A stretch of DNA of 47,256 nt, taken from the NCBI GenBank assembly GCA_007693845.1, contig RECV01000143.1:1-47256 (forward strand). Reading direction: 5' to 3'. A model generated the notes under the pieces. It had not been told where the DNA came from, did no database searches, and saw only the letters and a list, made by a program, of their open reading frames with translations. Shown piece by piece: positions 15,998-25,351 of this stretch. The translations under genes and the position numbers were made by a program. Source of the stretch: Phycisphaerales bacterium. Its GTDB lineage: Bacteria > Planctomycetota > Phycisphaerae > Phycisphaerales > SM1A02. The first letter of the stretch is position 1; the number at the start of each line of letters is the position of its first letter.

Positions 15998-16621
15998 ATG
16001 GACGACCATAGAGATATGGCCAATCGACCCGATCGGAGATGTGATCCTTTCGGCCCGCCGGAACTGCCGACGGAGGTGTACTGTCTGCACTGTGAGTGTG
16101 TGTATGACAGTTGGCAGATCGAGTGGGTTGAAGACAAGTCAGACAGTCAGTGTGCGGGGCATTGGGGCTGCCCGACACCGGGGTGCGAGGGGTGGGGGTT
16201 TGGTTTCGACATCCTTCCGACCGATCCAGACTATGTCGATGAGGATGGCGAACGGATGTACTGTTTTGACGATGAATGTGATGAGTTCGAAGAGGAAGAT
16301 GTGGATGCGGAGGACGTGTGCACAGAGGGTGAGGAGGACGACCATGATGAGGGTGAAGATTCCCGCAACGGAGGTGGAGGCAGAGAAATCGGCGCGCCAT
16401 ATGCGATGGGCGAAGTCGAAGGTGATGCGCGCTGCCAGTCGCCTGACGGTGGTGCCGACGCCACGGACGATGATCACCACACCGAACCGCCATCGCTGAC
16501 GTTCGGCGGCCGACTTGCGTTTCTCAATTTGGATCCGATGGAGCGACGGCCGGACCCGAACTCGGACCAGGAACCGCCGCCCGAATTCAGCGATGAGGAT
16601 GACGAGGTTCTTCCCTGGTGA
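15998..16621 (+). CDS. Acidic protein with a cysteine-rich zinc-ribbon-like N-terminus
   Basis: 207 aa. Residues 28-75 contain CLHCECVYDSW, then CAGHWGCPTPGCEG and GFGFDILPTDP, giving several Cys pairs fit to bind zinc. The rest is extremely acidic, with runs of Asp and Glu at 75-120 and again at 195-207, and is probably disordered. I recognise the Cys-rich module as a recurrent planctomycete domain of unknown role. The neighbouring kinase at 17559-18866 also carries zinc ribbons. No Shine-Dalgarno is seen; GACAAT ends 8 nt before the ATG. Confidence 0.8.
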   Translation: MDDHRDMANRPDRRCDPFGPPELPTEVYCLHCECVYDSWQIEWVEDKSDSQCAGHWGCPTPGCEGWGFGFDILPTDPDYVDEDGERMYCFDDECDEFEEEDVDAEDVCTEGEEDDHDEGEDSRNGGGGREIGAPYAMGEVEGDARCQSPDGGADATDDDHHTEPPSLTFGGRLAFLNLDPMERRPDPNSDQEPPPEFSDEDDEVLPW

Positions 16622-16651
16622 TCGCGCCCTGCTTCATCGTCGCGGCGTGAT

Positions 16652-16674
16652 CACGCTATAAAGCGGAAAGCGTG
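16652..16674. terminator. Possible bidirectional hairpin between convergent genes
   Basis: CACGCT (16652-16657) pairs with AGCGTG (16669-16674) in the 60 bp between convergent stops. There is no clear T-tract on either side. Confidence 0.3.
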
Positions 16675-16681
16675 TGGGCAA

Positions 16682-17518
16682 TCAGGTGGATCGGCGAAAC
16701 AGCAGGAACGTCAGATCATCCGGCTTGCTGGGCATGCCTTCGCGCGCATGTGACATGCGCTCCATCGCCAATTGAACCAGCCCGTGGCCCGCCCGCTGGA
16801 TCGGCCCCTTGCGAATGATCTGAATGATCTCGCGCGTGTGCAGGTTGTCGAACAGACCGTCACTGGCGAGCAGAAGGGTGTCGCGTTTTTGCATCGTGAT
16901 CCGCGAACTGATTTCGATGCGCATATCATCATCGCCGACGAGATTGGAGACGACATGCCGATCGGCATGATGCATCGCCTCCTTCTCGGGCAGCAGTCCG
17001 GACTCTACTGCATAACCGACTGGCGAATGGGTGATGATCTGCATTCGCACGTTTCCCCGCTGACTGACGAGCAGGATCGGCGAATCACCAACGTGATAGG
17101 TGCGCACGCCTTCCCGGTGAAGTTCGACGACGGAGAGCGTGGTGGCGGCCCCGACGCCGATATCCGTCACGGCGCGATTCGCGATTTCGTATCCGGTCAT
17201 AATGGCGTCGCGCAATCCGGTCGGATGGTCTCCCGCAGCACTGACGGCATCGTGAACCGCCTGCACCGCGAGACTGGACGCCATCGCGCCACCGGCGTGG
17301 CCGCCCACCCCGTCAGCGAGGGCAAGGACGCCGGTGTGTTCGTTCACATCGATCATCGCGGCTGCATCTTCGTTGTCGCCGGCTTTGCCCGGCGCGCGCG
17401 TGGAGAACGCCGCCACCATCCCGAAGGCGAACGCGCGGGTGATGCATTCGTTCATCGTTTCGCGCAGAAACAGATTGCCCGGGCCGGAGGTCGAGTTGTG
17501 CGCGTCTTCATCGTTCAT
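16682..17518 (-). CDS. PP2C-type Ser/Thr protein phosphatase
   Basis: 278 aa from the ATG at 17518; the longer frame would run into the upstream kinase gene. The metal-binding acidic residues of PPM/PP2C enzymes are visible: GDNEDA (47-52), ADGVGGHAGG with Asp69, ASDGLFDN with Asp220 and PDDLT with Asp268. It is a cytoplasmic, single-domain form of normal bacterial length, with no membrane segment. It removes phosphate from Ser/Thr. It begins 40 bp after the stop of a Ser/Thr kinase gene on the same strand, so kinase and antagonist are probably made from one mRNA, as with PrkC-PrpC or PknB-PstP pairs. Confidence 0.93.
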   Translation of the reverse strand: MNDEDAHNSTSGPGNLFLRETMNECITRAFAFGMVAAFSTRAPGKAGDNEDAAAMIDVNEHTGVLALADGVGGHAGGAMASSLAVQAVHDAVSAAGDHPTGLRDAIMTGYEIANRAVTDIGVGAATTLSVVELHREGVRTYHVGDSPILLVSQRGNVRMQIITHSPVGYAVESGLLPEKEAMHHADRHVVSNLVGDDDMRIEISSRITMQKRDTLLLASDGLFDNLHTREIIQIIRKGPIQRAGHGLVQLAMERMSHAREGMPSKPDDLTFLLFRRST

Positions 17519-17558
17519 GGCACGGGAGTGAGCAGCAAAAGCGAATGCGGGCAAAAAC

Positions 17559-18866
17559 TCAGCGGCGTTTCGTGGGCTTGCCGCACCACGGGCAGTATTC
17601 CCAGAATTCGCGCAGAACGCCCCAGCCGCACGAATCACAGGTCTCCCGGTGGCCCGGAATCAGCCACGGCTTCCGAACCTTCTGTCGGCACCACGGGCAG
17701 TATTTCGTGAAGGGCAATAGCAATTTGCGCGAACATTGACGGTTCTGACATCGGCCGATGTAGCTTTTATCGGTGTATTCACGATTGGTCAGCGGGCCGA
17801 TCGCGGGACCGTAACACCACGCGCAGAACTTCCAGTCCAGTTTCACGCCGCGGCAACAACGGGGACACGTCGCCGGCAGCTTCGTTTCGCCGTGGTGTTT
17901 GTCCCGATCCGTTCCGCACCACGGGCACGCCTGCATGAATTCCGAAACCGGTTCGCCGCACGCGCGACACTTGGAGCGCACGTTGAGCAGGACGCGGAAC
18001 TGCCTCAGGAATTCGCGCACCCGCACGGTCTTCCAGTTGCGGCGCGTGATGCCGCGCCCGCTGCGTTGTCCGACCGTGCTCGCGGCACCGCGTTTCAGCG
18101 ATCGTGGGCGAATCCGCCGGTAGGCGTTGTTCATCTGCTGCGCATCCTTGAATCGCTCTCGGTGGTCGACCGAAAGCGCGCGTTCGAGCAGGGCGATGAA
18201 CTTCGGACTGATCTGCTTTTGCAAGCGGTCATGGCCGGGCGGAGGCCAGTCAAAGGGCCATTCCGGCAACTGGCCGGAGAACATGCGGTAGATCAGCAGA
18301 CCGAGCGAAAAAACATCCGAACGCAGTGACGGCTTGCCCATCGCCTGCTCCGGCGCGATGAATCCGACGGTGCCGGCCCCGGAGGCGTGAATCGTGCGAT
18401 GCGCGATCTTCGCAATGCCGAAATCCGCCAGGCGCAGGCGGTCGTTCGGGAACATGATGAAGTTTTCCGGCTTGAGATCAAGATGCGCGACACGATGCTT
18501 GTGCGCGTACGCGACGGCTTCGAGAATCTGATCGGTGTAGATCAGCGCGGTCTTGACCGCCAGCCGTTTCTGCAGTCGATCGCCGAGTGTGCCCAGGCCG
18601 AGCGGGTACACAATCACGAAATGGTCGTCGATGTAGCCGGCATTTTTGATCGGCAGGATGTTCGGATGATCCAGCCGTGCATTGAGACGAACTTCCTTGC
18701 GGAAATCGTCCATCGACTGGCGCGTCATCAGGTGTTCGTGCGGAATCTTCAGCGCGACCGGGATGCCCTCGATGGTGTCGTAGGCGCGAAAAACCACCGC
18801 GAACCCGCCTTCCGCCAGACGTTTGTCAATGCGGTACTTACCGAGATTTTGGCGAACTCGAACCAC
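17559..18866 (-). CDS. Ser/Thr protein kinase with four C-terminal zinc ribbons
   Basis: 435 aa if started at the GTG at 18866, chosen because the kinase fold begins about ten residues later and the longer frame to a TTG at 19091 reads like non-coding sequence. There is no Shine-Dalgarno. The kinase domain has EGGF in the Gly-loop (19-22), Lys40, HLD in place of HRD with catalytic Asp130 (HLDLKPEN), DFG (148-150) and APE (171-173). From residue 300 there are eight CxxC-type knuckles forming four ribbons: C300/303 with C314/317, C334/337 with C348/351, C373/378 with C390/393, C410/413 with C425/428. No transmembrane helix, so it is cytosolic. It shares a unit with the PP2C gene. Confidence 0.9.
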   Translation of the reverse strand: MVRVRQNLGKYRIDKRLAEGGFAVVFRAYDTIEGIPVALKIPHEHLMTRQSMDDFRKEVRLNARLDHPNILPIKNAGYIDDHFVIVYPLGLGTLGDRLQKRLAVKTALIYTDQILEAVAYAHKHRVAHLDLKPENFIMFPNDRLRLADFGIAKIAHRTIHASGAGTVGFIAPEQAMGKPSLRSDVFSLGLLIYRMFSGQLPEWPFDWPPPGHDRLQKQISPKFIALLERALSVDHRERFKDAQQMNNAYRRIRPRSLKRGAASTVGQRSGRGITRRNWKTVRVREFLRQFRVLLNVRSKCRACGEPVSEFMQACPWCGTDRDKHHGETKLPATCPRCCRGVKLDWKFCAWCYGPAIGPLTNREYTDKSYIGRCQNRQCSRKLLLPFTKYCPWCRQKVRKPWLIPGHRETCDSCGWGVLREFWEYCPWCGKPTKRR

Positions 18867-19810
18867 TTGGGTGGAATCATCAGGGGCGCGGGAAAACGCA
18901 AAAGCGGGGAGATGGCGGGCAGAAAACGCGACGTGAACCAGCCGTGAACGCACGAGCGTGGTGACAGTGTACCGGCCACCGGCGAACCACGATGGAGTCC
19001 GATCAAGTTTCGGCCCCGGGTCGCGATCGACCTGCCGCCGCGAATGCCGTCGGAACCACTGGAAAACACATTTTTTCAAACATTTGGTCAAATTCTGTCG
19101 TAAGTGACCGCATTTTCACGCATACATAACAGATAGGTGGCGGAAAACACGGGCTGTCGCACGATGCCACCTCCACTTCCTGATTCGCCTATCCCGCGGA
19201 TCAAGTGCAGGCAGAGAGACGAGAGAGGGTGGCCGGCTTGGGGCTCCGGGTGGGGGGTTGCGGAGCGGGGGGCGGGATGCGGTGCGCGTGCGGTAAGGTG
19301 GCCATGATTGCCCCTGCCCTGCCACCTCACCCGTTGATTTACAAATCAGATCGCAAAGGTCGCCCATCGGTCGCGCAGCAACCAAGCCACGCGCCCGGTA
19401 ACACGGCATGCCCTTTCAGCGCGGCCCGCATTTTGTTCAGGAATCGTGTCGACCCTTCGCGTTTAACGGGGGAAGGGGCGCTGCCCGGCCAAGCCCGTTC
19501 GATGTACGTTCGGGATACGCTTGGCATCATGGCGGAATTCGATTGTGCGGAGCGAACGTCAATGCCCGATCTCAGTTGTCCCATGCCCGATCTCAGTTGT
19601 CCCATGCCCGATCTCAGTTGTCCCATGGTGGTTCCTCGCGCGACATCCCGCCTCGATGTGATACTTGGATCATCGCGTCGCAGATTGAACGCGCCGCGTC
19701 TTCGCCCGATCACCCGTGTCCCCGCTTTTCGACGTCCAAATCGGTTCCATTCGATCGGTGGTTTCCTATCATGGGGGAGTCGGACTGGGATTGAGACCGG
19801 AAAGGGCACC
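18867..19810. other. Long divergent intergenic region between kinase and ECF genes
   Basis: About 940 bp. It holds a G-rich tract at roughly 19229-19285 on the plus strand with several runs of three to six G, capable of quadruplex formation, three perfect 21-bp tandem repeats at 19562-19624, and a TATCAT box at 19767-19772 upstream of the ECF start. The ECF frame is open through this region, but the added residues have no domain character. Confidence 0.5.
19562..19624. repeat. Three perfect 21-bp tandem repeats
   Basis: Copies lie at 19562-19582, 19583-19603 and 19604-19624, each starting ATGCCCGATC and ending GTTGTCCC. They are in frame with the ECF gene about 190 bp downstream, where they would encode MPDLSCP three times. 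Being outside any credible gene, they may act as DNA or mRNA elements. Confidence 0.93.
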
Positions 19811-20389
19811 ATGGCGGACGGGCCGCGGGATGAACTGACTCGAATCCTTCAGGATGCGCGTGACGGAAACGAAGCGGCCGCCAGCCGACTGCTGCCGCTG
19901 GTGTACGATGAATTGCGCCAACTCGCCGGCTCCTACTTCCGGAACCAGAACAGCGATCACACGCTGCAGCCGACCGCGCTCGTTCACGAGGCGTACGTGC
20001 GGCTCATCAACGCCGAGAACGCCGACTGGAGCGATCGCGCGCATTTCTTCGCCGTGGCCGCCACCGCAATGCGGCAGATTCTGATTGATCACGCGCGGCG
20101 CAAGGGCGCGGACAAACGTGGCGGAAACTGGAACCAGGTCTCGATGGACCACGCCTCGAATCACGCGGGTCTGGGCGGCAATCTGGATCTGCTGGCTCTC
20201 GACGAGGCCATGCAGCGATTGAGTGATAAGAACCCCCGAAAGGCGCAGGTCGTCGAACTGCGCGTCTTCGGCGGGCTGACCTGCGATGAAACCGCCGCCG
20301 TGCTGGGCATCACTTCCAAAGCGGCCGAAGCCGACTGGTACGGCGCGCGGGCCTGGCTGCGACGTGAGTTGAGTGATGACCGAAACTGA
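19811..20389 (+). CDS. ECF sigma factor, TIGR02999-like
   Basis: 192 aa from the ATG at 19811; GGAAAGGG lies upstream. Region 2 (about 15-100) has LPLVYDELRQLAGSYF, LQPTALVHEAYVRL and RAHFFAVAATAMRQILIDHARR, the hallmark of the TIGR02999 group that is expanded in planctomycetes and acidobacteria. Region 4 (about 130-185) has VVELRVFGGLTCDETAAVLGI. It overlaps the following kinase gene by 14 bp, so the two are made together. In this group, kinase partners are thought to replace anti-sigma factors, which is inference here. Confidence 0.93.
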   Translation: MADGPRDELTRILQDARDGNEAAASRLLPLVYDELRQLAGSYFRNQNSDHTLQPTALVHEAYVRLINAENADWSDRAHFFAVAATAMRQILIDHARRKGADKRGGNWNQVSMDHASNHAGLGGNLDLLALDEAMQRLSDKNPRKAQVVELRVFGGLTCDETAAVLGITSKAAEADWYGARAWLRRELSDDRN

Positions 20390-23300
20390 TTCGCAAATCT
20401 TCGATCGGGCGATGGAGATCTTCTGGGAACTCTGTCAGCGCCCGGAGCACGAGCGCGAAGCGCAACTGGCGGAACTCTGCGGTGAGCACGAAGAACTCCG
20501 CCGCGAAGTCGAATCGCTGCTCAAGCACCACGAAGACCGTGAGGGATGCCTGGCCGAAGAGCAACTTCAGACCGGGTTGCACCAGATCTTCCCTGACATT
20601 CTCGGCGAGTCGTCGACCCCCGGCGGATCCAACGGCACGCCGCGCGCTTCGGAAGTGACCCAGACGAACGATCCGATTCCCCCCGACCGGATCGATCATT
20701 ACGAACTGATCGAGAGGATCGGTGAGGGCGGCTTCGGCGAGGTGTATCTCGCCCAGCAGATCGAACCGATCCGCCGCAAAGTCGCGCTGAAAATCATCAA
20801 GCTCGGCATGGACACGCAACAGATCGTGCAACGATTTGAAGCTGAAAGGCAGACGCTGGCGCTGATGGAGCATCCGGCGATTGCGACCGTCTTTGATGCC
20901 GGCGCGACCGATCGGGGACGGCCGTTCTTCGTCATGGAGTACGTCGAAGGCACGCCGATCACCAGGTTCGCCAACGAAAATCATCTCACGGTCGAAGAGC
21001 GCATCGAGTTGTTCATCGAAGTCTGTGAAGGGCTGCAGCACGCCCATCAGAAGGGCATCATTCACCGTGATATCAAGCCGTCCAACATTCTTGTCATGAC
21101 CCGTGACGGAAAGGCCCGGCCGAAGATCATCGACTTCGGCATTGCCAAGGCGATGCGGCAGGATGATCTGGAGAAAACGTTTCATACGCACTCGGGCCAA
21201 CTCGTCGGCACGCCGACCTACATGAGCCCGGAGCAGGCGGAGAACAATCCCGACAACATCGACTCCCGCACGGACCTGTATTCGCTGGGCGTCGTGTTGT
21301 ACGAACTGCTGACCGGCGAGCTGCCGTTCGATCCGGAGACATTTCGCGGCAAGCCGTTTCGCGATATTCAGGAAATCATCTGTCACCAGCAGCCCCCCAA
21401 ACCCAGCACCCGCGTTCAACGCACCGGCAGTCACAGCGCCGCCTCGATCGCTGAATCCCGGCGCAGTGAGATCAAGCTCATTCAGCGTAAGCTGCGGGGC
21501 GATCTCGACTGGATCACGATGCGCGCGATGGAGAAGGACCGCGAGCGGCGATATGCGTCCGCGTCGGAGTTTGCTGCTGATCTTCGCCGCTACCTGAACC
21601 ATGAGCCGGTCAGCGCGGGCCCGCCGGATCTGGTGTACCGCTTCCGCAAGTTCATCAGCCGCAACCGTACCGCGGCGATCGCTGCCGTGCTCATGCTCGC
21701 GCTGATCGTGGCGAGTTTCATCGGCATCGCCAGCGTGGCCTATCGCGAAGCGAATCTTCGCGTCTTCGCCGAGCAGAAGAGCGATGAGTCCCAGCAACTC
21801 GCCTATCGGCTCAGCATCTCCGCCGCGCAGGCCGCACTCGATATCGGCGATGGTGTTTCCGCACGCGAGCATCTGGAAACAGCGCCGGACGAATTGCGCG
21901 GCTGGGAGTGGCATCACCTCGGCTACCGGGGCAATCAATCACTGCGCGAAGTCTGGTTCGATGATCCCTCCGATCGCCTTGCCGACCTGGTTGTCACTCC
22001 CAACAATCGACGTGTCATGACCCTGCGCGAGAGCGGTCTGCTCCAGACCTGGTCGCTCGAAACCGGCGAGCTCTGGTCCTCCGTCTCCACCGGTCTCGCC
22101 GGCAGCCGCGTCACTCTCGACCAGACCGGCGACCGCCTGCTGATTTATGACCGCGAGATCGGCCTGCAAATGATCAATCCCACGACCGGCGAAACGGTCT
22201 GGACCCTTGAAGGCGCCAATTCGCCCGGCCCGATTCCCTTCCATCCGACCGAGCCGTGGGTAATCGTCGGCGGTCAGAATGGATTTGAAGTGCAGATCGT
22301 CGATGCGCGCACCGGGCGCAAACTGCGCGCGATTGAAATCGATCAGCCCGCAGCATGGCAGGCGACGTTCAGTCCCGACGGGCAGTTTGTCCTGTACATC
22401 ACCGATCAGTATCGCATGGCGGTGATCGATGTTGAGACCGGCCTCGAGCAGTGGAACAATTGGACTCGACGCGCTGAGTTTTCCGCATCGGGTGAGTTCA
22501 TCATGGCGACGTCCGGTTTCAGCGGGCTCAAGTCGCTCCGTGTCGATTCCGGCGAACGCAATTTCAGCTACGAACATTCGCGTTCCATTCTTCGATTCGC
22601 AGCGCGCTCCGATTTCTCCCAGGTGGCGGTCCTGGATCAGAGCGGCATCACGATTCTCGATGGTGAGTTTCGGCAAACATTGACGAGCATGCCCTCGCTG
22701 CACCCCCACGCGACCGCGATGCGCTACTCCCATGATGATCGTTTCCTCGTCGTCGGCTACGAGGGCGGATTTGTCGTCTGGGACGCCGATGTGATCGCTT
22801 CACCCACGCAGTTCGAAGCGCCCCATCGGCGACGGGTCGATCAGGCCGCTTTCGCGGTTGGCGGCCGGGTGATGGCGACCCGAAACTGGGGATTCATCAA
22901 CCTTTGGAACACACAGACCGGCGAACTTCGCTGGCAAAATTATCTGCTCACTGCGCGCACGCAGGATTTGCAGTTCAGCCCTGATGGCGGCCGGCTTGCC
23001 GTCATTGGGCGGCCCGATCTCATCTACCTGCTCGATGCACGCGATGGCTCCATCGTGCAACGCTACGATCCGTTTGAGCATTCGCAACTGGAATCCATCG
23101 CCTGGCCTCGGCCGGGCAGTGACCTGTACGTTCTCGTCGCGAACGGCGAGATCTGGCGCATGAATCCCGCGACCGGTGAGTTGCGCGATGAACAGCCGCT
23201 GACCACATCAGCGATGAATCTGATGCGAATGGGACGCGAGCGCCAGTATCTGGCGTGGATTGAACCCGATGCCGCCAGCGAGCATGCCCTGCAATGCCGG

Positions 23301-24272
23301 GTGCTGGACACTACGGCCGGCGAGATCGTTGCCACCGTTCCGCTTTCACGCGAAGACCCGACTGCCATGGCCGTGGACGAGCGCTTGCAACTGCTGGTCA
23401 TCGGTTCGGCAAACGGAGCGGTACACGCCTATTCGATCGATGCGCCACACACGCCCTACCAACTGCAAAGCGCCGGACCGGAGATTTATGACATATGCCT
23501 GCTCGCGGAAGTCAACCGGGTTGCGGTCGGGTTTCGTGATCAGTCTGTCCGTTTGTGGGACACGGACACCCGGCAGCGCGTGTTCAGTTCCGTCCTGCAA
23601 ACCGGCAGGCCGCGGGCGATCGGTTTCGATGAAGAGGAGCAAGCACTTCTCGTCTCCGGCACCGATATGCTTTTGAAGCGGTACGACACGCGCACGCCGC
23701 GCGCTGGATTCACGCAACTCGCGCGATCGCGCCAGATTCGTGACCTGGTGGACCCGCTCTACCAGGAATTGGAGTTCACGGAAGATGTTCGCGCTGCAAT
23801 CGAGTCGGACGACGCGATTCCGGAAGATCTGCGGGCGGATGCCATCGAATACGCCGAGCGATTTGGTGAGCACATCGCGTGGTTTCACAGTGATGCGCTC
23901 ATCGCGACGCGTTATCCCGACCAGGAGGCGGAAGAGTATGAGACCGCGGCGAGAAAAGCGCGACGTGTCGCGCTGGCTTGGCCGAATCTATACATCGTGC
24001 AGGTGACCCGCGGCATCGCCGAGTACCGCGCTGGCAACTACGCCGCCGCGCGTGATGTGCTGGCCGATGCCGTCGAGATGGATGACTTCGACGATGTCCG
24101 CGCGTATCCATTCCTCGCGAAAGCGCATTATCAGCTTGGAGAAGAGCAACGAGCACGCGAAATTCTGGAGATCGGCCGGCGTGCAGCGGATTCCGGCGAA
24201 TACACCATCGGCGAGGAATTCCGCGCGTTTATGCGCGAAGCGGAACAGTTGATACGCTCTGCATCGTTGTAG
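20376..24272 (+). CDS. Large Ser/Thr kinase with WD40-like propeller and TPR tail
   Basis: 1298 aa from the ATG at 20376, inside the end of the ECF gene. Order: an N-terminal helical region (1-75); the kinase domain with GEGGFG (116-121), Lys139, HRDIKPSN with Asp232, DFG (253-255) and SPE (284-286); a transmembrane helix at 432-454; a very long extracytoplasmic beta-propeller region (about 500-1130) with repeated FSPDG-, LWDTDT- and VWDAD-type WD40 strands; and one or two TPRs near the C-terminus (GIAEYRAGNYAAARDVLADAVE). It is a typical planctomycete transmembrane kinase, with the propeller as probable sensor or scaffold outside the cytoplasmic membrane. Coupling to the ECF gene suggests it governs that factor. 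Confidence 0.94.
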   Translation: MTETDSQIFDRAMEIFWELCQRPEHEREAQLAELCGEHEELRREVESLLKHHEDREGCLAEEQLQTGLHQIFPDILGESSTPGGSNGTPRASEVTQTNDPIPPDRIDHYELIERIGEGGFGEVYLAQQIEPIRRKVALKIIKLGMDTQQIVQRFEAERQTLALMEHPAIATVFDAGATDRGRPFFVMEYVEGTPITRFANENHLTVEERIELFIEVCEGLQHAHQKGIIHRDIKPSNILVMTRDGKARPKIIDFGIAKAMRQDDLEKTFHTHSGQLVGTPTYMSPEQAENNPDNIDSRTDLYSLGVVLYELLTGELPFDPETFRGKPFRDIQEIICHQQPPKPSTRVQRTGSHSAASIAESRRSEIKLIQRKLRGDLDWITMRAMEKDRERRYASASEFAADLRRYLNHEPVSAGPPDLVYRFRKFISRNRTAAIAAVLMLALIVASFIGIASVAYREANLRVFAEQKSDESQQLAYRLSISAAQAALDIGDGVSAREHLETAPDELRGWEWHHLGYRGNQSLREVWFDDPSDRLADLVVTPNNRRVMTLRESGLLQTWSLETGELWSSVSTGLAGSRVTLDQTGDRLLIYDREIGLQMINPTTGETVWTLEGANSPGPIPFHPTEPWVIVGGQNGFEVQIVDARTGRKLRAIEIDQPAAWQATFSPDGQFVLYITDQYRMAVIDVETGLEQWNNWTRRAEFSASGEFIMATSGFSGLKSLRVDSGERNFSYEHSRSILRFAARSDFSQVAVLDQSGITILDGEFRQTLTSMPSLHPHATAMRYSHDDRFLVVGYEGGFVVWDADVIASPTQFEAPHRRRVDQAAFAVGGRVMATRNWGFINLWNTQTGELRWQNYLLTARTQDLQFSPDGGRLAVIGRPDLIYLLDARDGSIVQRYDPFEHSQLESIAWPRPGSDLYVLVANGEIWRMNPATGELRDEQPLTTSAMNLMRMGRERQYLAWIEPDAASEHALQCRVLDTTAGEIVATVPLSREDPTAMAVDERLQLLVIGSANGAVHAYSIDAPHTPYQLQSAGPEIYDICLLAEVNRVAVGFRDQSVRLWDTDTRQRVFSSVLQTGRPRAIGFDEEEQALLVSGTDMLLKRYDTRTPRAGFTQLARSRQIRDLVDPLYQELEFTEDVRAAIESDDAIPEDLRADAIEYAERFGEHIAWFHSDALIATRYPDQEAEEYETAARKARRVALAWPNLYIVQVTRGIAEYRAGNYAAARDVLADAVEMDDFDDVRAYPFLAKAHYQLGEEQRAREILEIGRRAADSGEYTIGEEFRAFMREAEQLIRSASL

Positions 24273-24311
24273 GCCGGCTTTCGACCCACCGCGCGATCGA
24301 GCGAATGACCC

Positions 24312-24848
24312 ATGGACTTCACGGCTGCCCCGCCACGATTGACCGATGTTGCCCTGCCCGAGCGGCGGTTTCTGCCCGGCGATGCGCACGCGCCGCACCT
24401 GCCCGATCCGCTGCCCCTCGCGCCGCTCGTCACGCCGGATCAATGGCGCGACTGCCCGGCCTATCTGTACGGATGCGACCTGTACAACCACGGCTACTGG
24501 TGGGAGTCGCACGAATTGTGGGAGTTGATCTGGCGGGCCGCGGCGGGTGATCCCGAATACGAGACGTTGCGTCATTTTACCCAGGGTCTGATTCAGGTCG
24601 CCGCGTGCGCGATCAAGCTCGAACAACGCAAAGCGCGTGGCTTGCGCAAACTGCTCACCAGCAGTGAAAACTATTTACGCGAGGTGATCGAACGGGTCGG
24701 CAACGCACCGTACATGGGCCTGCGCGTTCATGACTGGCACGCATCCGTGAGGCAATACTACTCTGAGCGATTCGACCCCGAAGCGATCGCGATCACCGCG
24801 CCGCACGATGCGGCCTCGTTTCCGTACCTGCAGTTATCTGATGATTGA
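24312..24848 (+). CDS. DUF309 domain protein
   Basis: 178 aa. The DUF309 core at about 50-125 has GCDLYNHGYWWESHELWELIW and FTQGLIQVAACAIKLEQRK, the His- and Trp-rich helical signature of the family. The N-terminal 45 residues are Pro-rich. The function of DUF309 proteins is not known to me; conserved His and Glu residues suggest metal or ligand binding. It lies 39 bp after the kinase gene on the same strand and ends 23 bp before the convergent EIIA gene. Confidence 0.88.
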   Translation: MDFTAAPPRLTDVALPERRFLPGDAHAPHLPDPLPLAPLVTPDQWRDCPAYLYGCDLYNHGYWWESHELWELIWRAAAGDPEYETLRHFTQGLIQVAACAIKLEQRKARGLRKLLTSSENYLREVIERVGNAPYMGLRVHDWHASVRQYYSERFDPEAIAITAPHDAASFPYLQLSDD

Positions 24849-24871
24849 TCAGACCGATCGTGGGCGGCGTC

Positions 24872-25351
24872 TCACGCCATCGGCGCGCCGGTCGATTGCT
24901 CGGCCTGCTCGAAGAGCTTGTAAAGTTCTTCAGCGCTCTCCGCGTTGTACGCAGCGAGGCGGGTCTTCGGGTCCGACATCATGCGGCTGATGCGGCCGAG
25001 CGCCTGAATGTGATCAGCGGTCTTTTCCGGCGGGGAAACCAGCAACACGACCAGACGGACCGGCCGCTTGTCGATGGCGTCGAAATCAATCGGCTCGGTC
25101 GGTCGGCCGATCGCCATGACCAGACCCGACGCGGCGGGGGATTTGCCGTGCGGAATCGCGAGGCCTTCACCGATCCCGGTGGTGCGCTGTTGCTCGCGTT
25201 CCCAGACGACGGTTTTGATCTTCTCCGCGTCGCTGATGAGCTTCGCTTCGGCGAGCAGATCGATCAGCTCATAGACCACCGCCTTCTTTTCCGTCGAGGC
25301 CAGCGGCACCTTGATGCTTTTGAGGGAAAGGATGTCCAGCAGATTGAGCAC
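24872..25351 (-). CDS. PTS EIIA component of the fructose/nitrogen type (PtsN-like)
   Basis: 159 aa from the GTG at 25351, which follows AGGA by 9 nt and gives the usual family length; the longer frame adds 41 residues without homology. The PTS_EIIA_2 domain covers the whole protein, with the phospho-accepting His68 in GLAIPHGKS and an N-terminal LLDILSLKSIKV typical of EIIA-Ntr. It is normally phosphorylated by HPr/NPr and regulates other proteins by binding. No EI, HPr or sugar permease genes are present here, so a regulatory role is likelier than sugar uptake. It follows rsmB on the minus strand. Confidence 0.9.
   Translation of the reverse strand: MLNLLDILSLKSIKVPLASTEKKAVVYELIDLLAEAKLISDAEKIKTVVWEREQQRTTGIGEGLAIPHGKSPAASGLVMAIGRPTEPIDFDAIDKRPVRLVVLLVSPPEKTADHIQALGRISRMMSDPKTRLAAYNAESAEELYKLFEQAEQSTGAPMA

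Noticed and set aside
19205-19810. 202-codon N-terminal extension of the TIGR02999-like ECF factor
   Set aside because: The family starts near MADGPRDELTR. The extension is low in domain character and contains repeats, so it is treated as upstream region.
20310-21938. 542-codon minus-strand frame opposite the WD40 kinase gene
   Set aside because: It is antisense to the kinase domain, whose motifs are all on the plus strand. Long opposite frames are expected at this GC content.
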